From NCBI GenBank assembly GCA_937874315.1, contig CALNAE010000131.1, positions 1 through 16,660 on the forward strand: 16,660 nucleotides of DNA, read 5' to 3'. The notes under the pieces were generated by a model. That model was not told the DNA's origin, searched no databases, and saw only the letters and a program-made list of their open reading frames with translations. The position numbers and the translations under genes are program-made. The DNA is from an uncultured Bifidobacterium sp. GTDB taxonomy: Bacteria > Actinomycetota > Actinomycetes > Actinomycetales > Bifidobacteriaceae. Numbering within the stretch: the first letter of the stretch is position 1; each line of letters opens with the position of its first letter. This document shows positions 1-7,246 of this stretch, in pieces.

Positions 1-38
1 GGGAGTCTCGAATGAAGCAAGACATGAAGGAGACAAAC

Positions 39-68
39 ATGAACATGAACATGAACATGAACATGAAT
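39..68 (+). repeat. Hexanucleotide tandem repeat at the copB start (five ATGAAY units)
   Basis: Five consecutive hexamers (four ATGAAC and one ATGAAT) encode a Met-Asn run directly at the translation start. Each unit supplies an in-frame ATG, at 39, 45, 51, 57 and 63. A change in copy number would keep the frame and change only the length of the N-terminus or the distance from the Shine-Dalgarno sequence. Confidence 0.9.
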
Positions 69-2321
69 GACGATCGGCGCGATGGAACCGTCGATGGGCA
101 CATGGCCGATGGGCACATGGACGATGGGCACATGATGCACTCAGACCATCAGATGCACGAGGATCACGGGCACGGCGAAGAGGACGGTCACGCCGTCGAG
201 CACCCGGGTTTCAAGGCCCACGTGCACGCGACCGGCTCGCAGACCAATCATGACCACCATTCCGGTCACGAGGGGCATGGCGCCCAGAACGGCCACGCCG
301 GTCACGAAGGCCACGTCGGCCATGCCGGCCATGCCGGTCACGTCGAAAAATTCCGCAAACTGTTCTGGATCATGCTTCTCGTCGCGGTCCCGACGGTCGG
401 ATTCAACGAGATGTTCGCCAATCTCGTCGGCTATCATCTGCCCGGCGCGGAATGGACCTGGTGGCTTTCGCCGATTCTGGGAACGATCATGTACTTTTGG
501 GGTGGATGGCCGTTCCTGACGGGCGCGATCCGCGAGATTCGCGACCGCAATCCCGGCATGATGCTGCTGATCGGCCTGGCTATCACGGTCGCGTTCATCG
601 CTTCCTGGGGTGCGAGTCTGCACGTGCTCGACTCCGGTCTGGACTTTTGGTGGGAGCTTGCACTGCTGGTCATGATCATGCTGCTGGGCCACTGGATCGA
701 AATGCGCTCCCTCGAGCAAACCACCTCGGCTCTCGACTCCCTGGCCGCATTGCTTCCGGACGAGGCGGAGAAGGTCAGCGGCGACGACATCATCACGGTC
801 ACGCCGGCTGATCTCACGATCGGCGACGTGGTCATCGTACGGCCCGGTTCCTCGATTCCTGCCGACGGCGAGATCGTCGACGGCTCGGCTTCGGTGGACG
901 AGTCGATGGTCACCGGCGAGTCCAGAGCGGTGCGCCGCAAAACCGGCGACCATGTCGTTGCGGGCACCATCGCCACGGATTCCGGCCTGCGCGTCAAAGT
1001 CACGGCCACCGGTGAAGACACGGCGCTCGCAGGGATTCAAAAGCTCGTTGCCGACGCGCAGGCATCCTCCTCCCGCGCCCAGCGCATCGCGGACACCGCC
1101 GCCGCATGGCTGTTCTGGTTCGCGCTCGGGTCCGCCGTGATCACCGCAATCGCATGGATGCTGATCGGCCGACCGAATGACGCGGTGGTGCACACCATCA
1201 CCGTGCTCGTTATCGCCTGCCCCCATGCCTTGGGCTTGGCGATTCCACTGGTGGTCTCCATCGCCACCGAGCGTGCCGCTCGCGGTGGCGTGCTCATTAA
1301 GGATCGCCTCGCACTGGAGTCCATGCGCGCCATTGACGCGGTGCTGTTCGACAAGACCGGGACGCTCACCAAAGGGGAACCCACAGTAACCGCGATCGAG
1401 ACCGTCACAGGACATAGTGAAGACGAGGTGCTCGCGCTCGCGGCCGCCGCCGAGGCCGACAGCGAGCATCCGCTCGCCCGCGCCATCACCGCAGCCGCGC
1501 AGACGAAGAAGATTGCAATACCCAAGGCTTCGGACTTCTCATCCTCACCGGCCGTTGGGGTGAAAGCCACCGTCGGCGCGGAAACGATCGAAGTCGGCGG
1601 GCCGAACCTGCTGGAACAGCACTCTATTCGGGAATTTCCCATCACCAGCCAGTGGAGCAAGGAGGGCGCGATCATCCTTCATGTTCTTTCCGGCGGCAAG
1701 ACCATCGGCGCCCTGCGTCTGGCCGATGGAATCCGTCCGGAGTCGCACGACACCGTCGATGCGCTGCACGCACAGGGCACGCAGGTCGTGATGATCACCG
1801 GTGACGCGCAGGCCGTGGCCGAGACCGTGGCCAAGGAGCTCGGCATTGACCGCGTCTTTGCCGGGGTGCGCCCCGAGGACAAGGCCGCGAAGGTCGAAGA
1901 ACTCCAACGAGAAGGCAAGAAGGTCGCGATGGTGGGTGACGGCGTCAACGACGCCCCGGCTCTTGCACAGGCCGATGTGGGCATCGCCATCGGCGCGGGA
2001 ACCGACGTGGCAATCGGCTCCGCAGGCGTGATCCTAGCCAGCTCCGACCCACGCTCGGTGCTCTCGGTATTCGAACTTTCCCGGGCCAGCTACCGCAAGA
2101 TGAAACAGAACCTGTGGTGGGCCGCAGGCTACAACCTCATCTCCGTGCCGCTTGCCGCCGGCGTCCTGGCGCCGATCGGATTCGTGCTGCCGATGAGCGC
2201 CGGCGCAATCCTCATGTCCGTATCCACCGTCGTCGTGGCACTCAACGCGCAACTATTACGCCGCCTCGATCTCACCCCCGAAGCCAGCGTCGAGCACGTC
2301 CTCGGCCACACCAGACATTGA
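39..2321 (+). CDS. copB: CopB-type (P1B-3) heavy-metal P-type ATPase, probable copper/silver exporter
   Basis: This is an ATP-driven metal efflux pump of the cytoplasmic membrane. In order from the start at 39, it has a His/Gly/Asp-rich cytosolic tail (about residues 20-101), the TGES actuator motif (about 292), the metal-site motif CPHALGLAIP (Cys about 394), the phosphorylation motif DKTGT (Asp about 438), GDGVNDAP (about 633), and a final membrane segment containing YN and MSxST. CPH rather than CPC, with a His-rich tail in place of CxxC metal-binding domains, is typical of CopB-like P1B-3 pumps; copper or silver specificity is known for the family and is inferred here. The ATG at 39 follows AAGGAG with a 6-nt spacer. 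An in-frame ATG at 12 after GGGAG (1-5) is a real alternative and would give 769 aa. The window begins just upstream, so any metal-responsive regulator or chaperone partner is not visible. Confidence 0.93.
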   Translation: MNMNMNMNMNDDRRDGTVDGHMADGHMDDGHMMHSDHQMHEDHGHGEEDGHAVEHPGFKAHVHATGSQTNHDHHSGHEGHGAQNGHAGHEGHVGHAGHAGHVEKFRKLFWIMLLVAVPTVGFNEMFANLVGYHLPGAEWTWWLSPILGTIMYFWGGWPFLTGAIREIRDRNPGMMLLIGLAITVAFIASWGASLHVLDSGLDFWWELALLVMIMLLGHWIEMRSLEQTTSALDSLAALLPDEAEKVSGDDIITVTPADLTIGDVVIVRPGSSIPADGEIVDGSASVDESMVTGESRAVRRKTGDHVVAGTIATDSGLRVKVTATGEDTALAGIQKLVADAQASSSRAQRIADTAAAWLFWFALGSAVITAIAWMLIGRPNDAVVHTITVLVIACPHALGLAIPLVVSIATERAARGGVLIKDRLALESMRAIDAVLFDKTGTLTKGEPTVTAIETVTGHSEDEVLALAAAAEADSEHPLARAITAAAQTKKIAIPKASDFSSSPAVGVKATVGAETIEVGGPNLLEQHSIREFPITSQWSKEGAIILHVLSGGKTIGALRLADGIRPESHDTVDALHAQGTQVVMITGDAQAVAETVAKELGIDRVFAGVRPEDKAAKVEELQREGKKVAMVGDGVNDAPALAQADVGIAIGAGTDVAIGSAGVILASSDPRSVLSVFELSRASYRKMKQNLWWAAGYNLISVPLAAGVLAPIGFVLPMSAGAILMSVSTVVVALNAQLLRRLDLTPEASVEHVLGHTRH

Positions 2322-2471
2322 GGGCGATACGGGTTATAAGGAACCTTGGGCTATGGGAACCTATGCGATTGCTTAGCGCGGTGTCTGTCCTTACGGCAGA
2401 TGCCGCGTTGACCCGCCATCTTTCCGCGGGATTCACGCAGGAACCTGCCTCGCGCGATTCCGCTCTCCTGG

Positions 2472-2506
2472 AAAATCAAAAGGGCCATCCCTTTCGGGAT
2501 GACCCT
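2472..2506 (-). terminator. Rho-independent terminator of tRNA-Ala
   Basis: Read on the minus strand, an 11-bp stem (2481-2506, one G-T wobble) closes on a GAAA tetraloop and is followed by TTTTGATTTT. It begins 9 nt past the 3' end of the tRNA. There is no T-run on the plus-strand side, so it does not look like a copB terminator. Confidence 0.85.
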
Positions 2507-2514
2507 CAGTCCTG

Positions 2515-2587
2515 TGGAGCTAGGGAGATTCGAACTCCCGACCCCCTCCATGCCATGGAGATGCGCTACCAGCTGCGCCATAGCCCC
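2515..2587 (-). tRNA. tRNA-Ala (anticodon GGC)
   Basis: This is a complete 73-nt cloverleaf. The acceptor stem GGGGCTA pairs with TAGCTCC with one G-T wobble. The D-arm is canonical, the anticodon stem TCTCC/GGAGG closes the loop ATGGCAT (anticodon GGC), and the T-arm carries GTTCGAATC. The discriminator base is A. The next bases read CAG, so CCA is not encoded and must be added by nucleotidyltransferase. The gene is monocistronic, with a likely promoter at 2624-2652 and a terminator directly downstream. Confidence 0.97.
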
Positions 2588-2913
2588 GTATCTATTGATA
2601 CAAGCCCTTTTTGGACCTTAGACAGCTTACAACATGACGCCGATCCAGGCAAGACGGCGTGTCGTATGAGGCCATTCTATGGACTTGGATCGGCTCTCCG
2701 ACAACCCTTGTGACCTCGTCCGGCCGCCGCACAGGATCATTCGAAACCCGTTCGTCGAACAATACCCCCAATACTCCGGCACACAAATTCCGGTAGATAT
2801 ACCCCCGGTGGCCGTTCCCAGGTAGATGAACCCTGCGAGCAAACCCCGCACACCGTCGCGACCCCTCGATGAGGTCCGGGCGTTTGACCGAGGAGCATCC
2901 AAGGGGTGCCATC
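2588..2913. other. 326-bp gene-free stretch between tRNA-Ala and the Ser-rich membrane protein
   Basis: I see no gene here that I would defend. The right part holds the tRNA-Ala promoter candidate and a 6-bp inverted repeat (2637-2642 with 2655-2660) over its -35. The rest lies downstream of the membrane-protein gene. Open frames cross it on the minus strand, but none has a convincing ribosome-binding site or a family I recognise. I found no clear intrinsic terminator for the membrane-protein gene. Confidence 0.6.
2624..2652 (-). promoter_or_regulatory. Candidate sigma70-type promoter of tRNA-Ala
   Basis: On the minus strand, TTGCCT (2647-2652) and TAAGCT (2624-2629) are separated by 17 nt. 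Initiation would fall about 30 nt before the mature tRNA 5' end. The match to consensus is moderate; position and spacing are the main support. Confidence 0.4.
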
Positions 2914-3930
2914 TCAATTCGTCGAATTGTTTTGGCCGGCGCTGTCGGTGGAACCGGCACTCGGGGAACTCGACGAGGTGGGGGCGTCGGAGCTCGACGA
3001 ACTCGGAGAACTCGACGATGATGAGGTGTCGGAGCTCGACGAACTCGGAGAACTCGTCGCGGTGGGATTCGAATCTCCGGACGTGCCGGTGGAACCATTG
3101 CCCGCATTCGATCCGGACTCGGTCGGACTTTGGGAGGAGGTCGAAGTACTGCCGGGAGTACTGCTCGGCTCCTGGCTCGGAGTATTCGCCGACTGCTGAT
3201 CAGGGGTCGGCGACTGTGACGACTGCCGTTTGTTTATGGAGGTATTGGCTGTCCAATCGCGTACGACGCTGTCCGTGCCCTTGCCGCGTGTGACCAGGGT
3301 GATCACACCCGCGGTAATCAGCACCGCCATCAACGCGCTGACCACGGAGACGATGATCGCGATACGTTTACTGCGCTGTATGGTGTGGATGCCGGAAACC
3401 CCGGAATCGACCTTGGGCGCCTTCACGTGTGGCGCACCATCCGGCCCGATGGTCACCGTCGGTTTCACGCCCGGCTCGATGGTCCCGTCCGAAGCGATAA
3501 CGCGGGGAGAAACCGAGGCGTCCCGTGTCTCGACATCCGTGGCCGGAGAGATGACGCCGGTATCGGCGACCGTCTGTTCGACCGGCACCACCGCGGTGCT
3601 CTCCGCAACGCGTGACCGTGGCGTCCGGGATACGCCCGACTTGGCACCATCGCCGGCTCTCCCCTCCGACGCGCCATCGTCATGGGATTTATCGTCAGCA
3701 GAGGAGCCGAACGGCGTCGCCGCCTGAATTTTTTTCGAGGATTCCTTGAGTACGTTCTGGTATATCTGCGACGATGTGGCCGAAACGATGGATGCTATCG
3801 CTACGCCGATCACCGACCCGGCCAACCCTATTTTCGCGGACAACAGAAATGACGTGATGGCGGCGAGCGCCCCTGCGCCGATCTGGGAAAAGGAGATGCC
3901 TTTGAAAAAATTCTTCACAAACCCGACCAT
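2914..3930 (-). CDS. Membrane protein with Ser-rich C-terminal tail, function unknown
   Basis: This is a 338-residue protein that I do not recognise. Residues 1-60 form a Gly/Ala/Ile-rich hydrophobic region (about 16-50) that could be one long or two short membrane segments. A polar linker follows (65-185), then a clear transmembrane helix at about 189-214 preceded by Arg/Lys. The last 100 or so residues are Ser/Thr/Pro-rich low complexity. The layout suggests a protein anchored near its middle with an extended extracytoplasmic tail, though topology is inferred. No sortase motif, catalytic motif or conserved enzymatic domain is visible. The start codon has no obvious Shine-Dalgarno sequence. 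The gene lies 51 nt downstream of the EamA transporter gene on the same strand and could be co-transcribed with it. Confidence 0.75.
   Translation of the reverse strand: MVGFVKNFFKGISFSQIGAGALAAITSFLLSAKIGLAGSVIGVAIASIVSATSSQIYQNVLKESSKKIQAATPFGSSADDKSHDDGASEGRAGDGAKSGVSRTPRSRVAESTAVVPVEQTVADTGVISPATDVETRDASVSPRVIASDGTIEPGVKPTVTIGPDGAPHVKAPKVDSGVSGIHTIQRSKRIAIIVSVVSALMAVLITAGVITLVTRGKGTDSVVRDWTANTSINKRQSSQSPTPDQQSANTPSQEPSSTPGSTSTSSQSPTESGSNAGNGSTGTSGDSNPTATSSPSSSSSDTSSSSSSPSSSSSDAPTSSSSPSAGSTDSAGQNNSTN
2986..3056. repeat. 29-bp perfect direct repeat inside the Ser-rich coding tail
   Basis: Bases 2986-3014 and 3028-3056 are identical, with an offset of 42 bp (14 codons). The reading frame of the minus-strand membrane protein is therefore kept, and the repeat encodes a duplicated Ser-rich block. 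It probably arose by in-frame slippage or recombination within the low-complexity tail. Confidence 0.9.
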
Positions 3931-3981
3931 AATAGACCCAGATGAACAAGTCCTGCGCGTTCGATGAACAGCGCCGAATTC

Positions 3982-4914
3982 TTACAAGCGGCGCCTTCTG
4001 ACCGTGGACATGAGCACCGCGGAGAAGATCAAGGCGAAGCCGACGATCGCGTTCCAACCGATGGCCTCGTGCCAGAACACCGCGGCGAACGCCACCGAGA
4101 ACAGGCTTTCCGTACACATGATGATCGACGCGCTGGCGGGTGGGACGTGGGCCAGACCGATATTCTGCATGATCTGCGCCACGGTGGTGGCGCCAAGCAC
4201 GAGATACAGATAGCTGCCGATCACCGCGGGCTGCAGCCAGGTCTGGCTCGGGCCGGGTTCCGTGAATAGCGCTCCGATCAGGAAGATCATGCCGGCCACG
4301 AGAAACTGCACGAATGTCAGTGCGATAGGGTTGAACCGCCTGGCGTAGATGCCCAGATACATGAGATTAAGACCGAAGACGATGGCGCACAGCAGCGTGA
4401 GGATGTCTCCATACGAGAAGGACAATACGCCCGTGGAGGGTTTCAACGCGACGAAGCCGACGCCGAATATGCAGATGAAGCCGGCGATGACATTGATGGC
4501 ACGCGGCCGAACGCGGACGATCAGCCAAGTGAGAAACGGCATGAGCACGCAGTACGACGACGAGAGAAACGCGCTTCGTCCGGGATCTATGGTCTGCAGG
4601 CCTGTCGTCTGTAACATCATGGTGCCGTAATAGGTCACGCCTACCACCAGCCCGGGCACGATAATCGCGCGACTGCTGAATATCGCGATGATGCTGCGAT
4701 GGAACAGGGCGAACATAATCAAGCACGCCCCGGCCATGCGCAACGCCATCAACCATTGGGGCGTCAACGCGCTCATGGCGACCTTTGCGAGCAGATAGCT
4801 GCCGCCCCACAACGCGGCGCAGCCAAGCAGCATCAAACGTGCGAGATTCGGCGGAAACGAACGCGACAGCCGGCTTCTCAGCCCCTGGAAACCTCCGCGC
4901 TTCAACGGCGCGGG
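3982..4914 (-). CDS. EamA/DMT-superfamily transporter (drug/metabolite exporter type)
   Basis: This is a polytopic membrane protein of the 10-TMS DMT class. The typical EamA opening motif ALWGGSYLLAKVA lies near residues 35-47, and a second EamA half follows with FVQFLVAGMIF and TTVAQIMQNIGLAHVP. It most likely exports a small metabolite; the substrate cannot be read from sequence. I start it at the ATG at 4914, which follows AAAGG with a 7-nt spacer and gives 310 aa, the usual family length. The frame stays open upstream to a GTG at 5130 (382 aa), with an ATG at 5106. That extra part is Arg/His-rich, lacks hydrophobic segments and has weaker third-position GC bias, so I read it as probably untranslated. 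The C-terminus ends in a short Arg-rich tail. Confidence 0.85.
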   Translation of the reverse strand, partial: PAPLKRGGFQGLRSRLSRSFPPNLARLMLLGCAALWGGSYLLAKVAMSALTPQWLMALRMAGACLIMFALFHRSIIAIFSSRAIIVPGLVVGVTYYGTMMLQTTGLQTIDPGRSAFLSSSYCVLMPFLTWLIVRVRPRAINVIAGFICIFGVGFVALKPSTGVLSFSYGDILTLLCAIVFGLNLMYLGIYARRFNPIALTFVQFLVAGMIFLIGALFTEPGPSQTWLQPAVIGSYLYLVLGATTVAQIMQNIGLAHVPPASASIIMCTESLFSVAFAAVFWHEAIGWNAIVGFALIFSAVLMSTVRRRRL

Positions 4915-5316
4915 CATGCGGAAACCTTTGGATGCGTGGCGCCAGCCATGCGGATGCGAGCCGGAATGAGAACCGTTGTCGAGCGGTGCACGACGGAGAG
5001 CGATTGTCCGTCGGCGTCGGGTCAAAGGAGCATAGTCAGCAGATGCGTCGCCCCGTTTGGGTGCCGTTTCGTTGCCGTGCACCGGCGCTGTCACATGGGG
5101 TGTCATACCGATTCCATTTGTCCTTGCCACTCATTCGACCCAAGCCATGTAACGATAACTCGCGCTTATGCCAGACACGCTGACACCGTTCTTTGCGGCG
5201 AAACAAATCATATCGTGATGTACTTCACACCACCGATTTCTGAGGGTGAACAGCCCCCATCTCCCTCGTTTCGAGGTATAAGCTAAGGCTAAGTCTCTCT
5301 TGAAAGGAAGGATGAC
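4915..5316. promoter_or_regulatory. Divergent upstream region of the EamA gene and the flavin-protein gene
   Basis: This 402-bp stretch separates two divergently transcribed genes. On the plus side, CCTCG/CGAGG (5264-5276, 3-nt loop) abuts a candidate -10 TATAAG (5277-5282), and the ribosome-binding site AAGGAAGG (5304-5311) lies 5 nt before the ATG at 5317. On the minus side the weak box CATAAG near 5165-5170 could be a -10 for the EamA gene, which would give a leader of about 250 nt if translation starts at 4914. The frame of that gene is open through 5130. I see no recognisable riboswitch. Confidence 0.4.
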
Positions 5317-5721
5317 ATGGCAACACTTACCGAGGATATGAAGGAATTCATCAAGAACAACCTGTTCTGGATCGCTACGGTCAGCAAGGACGGGCAGCTC
5401 GATCTGGGTCCGAAGATGTCGTTGTTCGTACTCGACGACAATCATCTGGCATACCATGAGCGCACCGCCGGGCAGCATTACCGCAACCTCAAGGATGGCA
5501 GTCAGCTGGTTGTGGCCGGCGCCAACCTCGCCGAGAAGAAGGGGTACCGTTTCCGCGGCAACGTGACGCTGCATACTGACGATGCCATCTATGATGCGCG
5601 CGTCAAGGTCGCCGAGCAGGAGGGCACGAAGAAGCCTGCGTGCGTTCCGGTGCTCGAGCTCACCGAAATTCAGGATCTTTCGGCCGGTGCCAAGGCGGGC
5701 ACCACCCTCAGCAAGGACTGA
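5317..5721 (+). CDS. Pyridoxamine 5'-phosphate oxidase-like flavin-binding protein
   Basis: This 134-residue protein fits a single split-barrel domain of the PNPOx-like superfamily. An N-terminal helix is followed by strands NLFWIATVSKDGQLDLGPK (about 15-33) and MSLFVLDDNHLAYHERT (34-50), then HYRNLKDG and a barrel segment around GYRFRGNVTLH (76-86). The SKDGxxDLGPKM stretch is characteristic of small FMN- or F420-binding family members. Family relatives bind FMN, F420 or heme; the true substrate is unknown, and it is unlikely to be the biosynthetic PdxH because it is shorter. The start has an excellent ribosome-binding site (AAGGAAGG, 5-nt spacer). The gene appears monocistronic and ends just before a strong hairpin terminator. 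Confidence 0.88.
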   Translation: MATLTEDMKEFIKNNLFWIATVSKDGQLDLGPKMSLFVLDDNHLAYHERTAGQHYRNLKDGSQLVVAGANLAEKKGYRFRGNVTLHTDDAIYDARVKVAEQEGTKKPACVPVLELTEIQDLSAGAKAGTTLSKD

Positions 5722-5739
5722 GCGCGTTCCTTCCTTCAT

Positions 5740-5804
5740 ATAAGCAAAGGCCGGGTCACCGTGGAGAACCTCCATGGAAACCCGGCCTTTGCTTATTATC
5801 TTTT
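5740..5804 (+). terminator. Strong hairpin terminator between convergent genes
   Basis: A perfect 17-bp inverted repeat (5740-5756 with 5780-5796) encloses a smaller hairpin (TGGAG/CTCCA, 5762-5774). On the plus strand it is followed by TATCTTTT (5797-5804). It ends the flavin-protein transcript and may also block read-through from the aldo/keto reductase, although there is no T-run on the minus side. Confidence 0.88.
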
Positions 5805-5842
5805 ATACTTTCGACTCTCGGTCACCGTCCCCGGTCACCATC

Positions 5843-6802
5843 TCAGCGGGCGAACGACTCCGAAGCCTCGTCGAGACGGCTCAGCTCATCGTCGCTGAGT
5901 TCCACGCTCGCCGCGGCCAGCAAAGCGGGCAGCTGCTCACTCGTCCGCGCCGATGCGATGGGTGCGCTCACCTCGGGTTTCTGGCGGAGCCAAGCGAGCG
6001 CGACGGTCGCGATCTGCACATCATGGTTCCTCGCGATGGCGTCGAGCGCGTCGATAACCGCAAAACCACTCGCATTGACGAATGGTTTGACCGAGTCCGC
6101 GCGCGCCGTGCCCTCGATGTCCCGCTCCGAACGATATTTTCCGGTGAGGAACCCTGCCGCGAGCGCAAAATATGGGAAGACCGCGAGATGCTCTCGAGCG
6201 GCGACCGGCGCGAGGTTACGTTCGAAATTCGAGCGGGCCACGAGATTGTAATGCGGCTCGAGCGCCACGGGGGGCGCGTAACCATGCGCACGCGCGATTC
6301 GGAACCATTCCTCGATCCGTTCGGCCGAGTAGTTGGACAATCCCACGGCGCGGATTTTGCCGGCCCGCACCAGCCGATCGAAAGCCTCCACGGTCTGCTC
6401 GAGCGGCGTGTGCTCATCATCGAAATGCGCGTAATACACATCGATATGATCAGTGCCAAGGCGCAGCAGCGACTCGTCCGCAGCGGCAGCGATATTGGAT
6501 GCGGAAAGTCCCGGATACTGCGGATGCTGGCTGACCTTGGTGGCGATCAGCACCTGATCGCGGTTACGACGCGTGGCCATCCACCGCCCCAATATGATCT
6601 CGGATTCGCCGCCGGCCCTGCCAGGAGCCCATGCGGAATATGCATCGGCCGTATCGATGAAATTGCCTCCAGCCTCGACGAAACCGTCAAGTACGGCTTG
6701 GCTGTCGGCCTCATCGCTGGTCCAGCCGAAAGTGTTTCCTCCCAGCACCAGCGGATATATCTGCATGGTCCCGTTGGCGAGTGGAATTCGTTCTACGGTC
6801 AT
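5843..6802 (-). CDS. Aldo/keto reductase
   Basis: This is a 319-residue NADPH-dependent oxidoreductase of the AKR superfamily with a (beta/alpha)8 barrel. The catalytic tetrad is visible: Asp50 and Tyr55 in NFIDTADAYSAW, Lys89 in LIATKVS, and His126 in YYAHFDD. The strand motif AVGLSNYS and the C-terminal cofactor region PIASARTSEQL are also present. It resembles the bacterial YajO/Tas-like AKR group, whose substrates are mostly unassigned, so a physiological aldehyde or ketone cannot be named. The ATG follows AAAGGA with a 6-nt spacer. It is a single gene, convergent with the flavin protein and 444 bp from the next gene upstream. Confidence 0.93.
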   Translation of the reverse strand: MTVERIPLANGTMQIYPLVLGGNTFGWTSDEADSQAVLDGFVEAGGNFIDTADAYSAWAPGRAGGESEIILGRWMATRRNRDQVLIATKVSQHPQYPGLSASNIAAAADESLLRLGTDHIDVYYAHFDDEHTPLEQTVEAFDRLVRAGKIRAVGLSNYSAERIEEWFRIARAHGYAPPVALEPHYNLVARSNFERNLAPVAAREHLAVFPYFALAAGFLTGKYRSERDIEGTARADSVKPFVNASGFAVIDALDAIARNHDVQIATVALAWLRQKPEVSAPIASARTSEQLPALLAAASVELSDDELSRLDEASESFAR

Positions 6803-7246
6803 TGGTGATCCTTTCCCAGTTCATGGTCTCGCATAGTCGGCAAAAGCTCCACAACAGCCATTGCGAACGGCTATGGCCATCGATATGCACATCTCTATTG
6901 TCCCGCCGGATGGAACAACGGCCGCCTCATTCGGCTGAACGAGAATGGCGTCGAATCTCACGATCTCAAGCGAGGTATGGCCTCGGCGAGTCGTCCTGCA
7001 TCGATGCCGGCGGGTAAGTCTGCTGCCGAGTCGGGCGCTTTCGATAGTCCGCTGTTGTCAATCGACAATCATCAGTCGTCCGTCGTCCGTCGACCGCGAC
7101 ACACGCGGGTTTCTCTCCACAAGTCGGGTGATAGATATTCCGAACGGCCATTTTCCGCCATCGAAAATCGCCATTGCCCGACTTGTGCATCAAAACCCGG
7201 GCGTGTCACGCGCATCGCGGGCGGATGAGACCGGGAGGGTCGCCAA
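6803..7246. other. 444-bp gene-free stretch with a nested inverted repeat
   Basis: No convincing gene is present. The left part must contain the aldo/keto reductase promoter, but I see no strong -35/-10 pair. Small structures are visible: a short inverted repeat GCCAT/ATGGC near 6860-6876, CGAGG/CCTCG near 6971-6985, TTGTC/GACAA around 7055-7068, and a tandem CGTCCGT near 7078-7090. The main structure is the long inverted repeat at 7118-7187, listed separately. Minus-strand open frames (for example 6966-7193) have no supported start and are not called. Confidence 0.6.
7118..7187. repeat. Nested inverted repeat (11-bp arms) downstream of the histidine phosphatase gene
   Basis: Bases 7118-7128 (CACAAGTCGGG) and 7177-7187 (CCCGACTTGTG) are perfect inverted copies. 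The 48-nt interior holds a second pair, ATTTTC/GAAAAT (7151-7156 with 7164-7169), around a 7-nt loop. It lies 60 bp past the stop of the phosphatase gene and has no T-run on either side, so it is not a standard intrinsic terminator. It could be a transcript-end stabiliser, a small structured RNA or one copy of a dispersed element. Confidence 0.7.

Noticed and set aside
141..1469. Long minus-strand open frame (442 codons) opposite copB
   Set aside because: It is a mirror frame of a high-GC gene. The product is Arg/Gly/Asp-rich without any domain, while copB on the other strand has every P-type ATPase motif.
2351..2581. Minus-strand 76-residue frame beginning MAQLVAHLHGMEGVGSSNLP
   Set aside because: This is the familiar false translation through a tRNA gene, here tRNA-Ala; it is not a protein.
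2627..2917. Minus-strand 96-residue frame with YWGYCSTNGFRM-like content between the membrane protein and tRNA-Ala
   Set aside because: Some segments look protein-like, but there is no clear ribosome-binding site, it overlaps the end of the upstream gene and the tRNA promoter region, and I recognise no family.
2906..3199. Plus-strand 97-residue acidic frame with ELDELGEL repeats and a GTG start after AAGG
   Set aside because: It is the complement of the Ser-codon repeats of the minus-strand membrane protein; the repeats follow from that coding. No independent domain or neighbour supports it.
5774..6808. Plus-strand 344-residue frame opposite the aldo/keto reductase
   Set aside because: It is a shadow frame. 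The minus-strand protein has the full catalytic tetrad and a good ribosome-binding site, and this start lies inside the terminator.
6966..7193. Minus-strand 75-residue frame across the nested inverted repeat
   Set aside because: No ribosome-binding site, no recognised domain, and the sequence is dominated by the inverted repeat and short tandem repeats.
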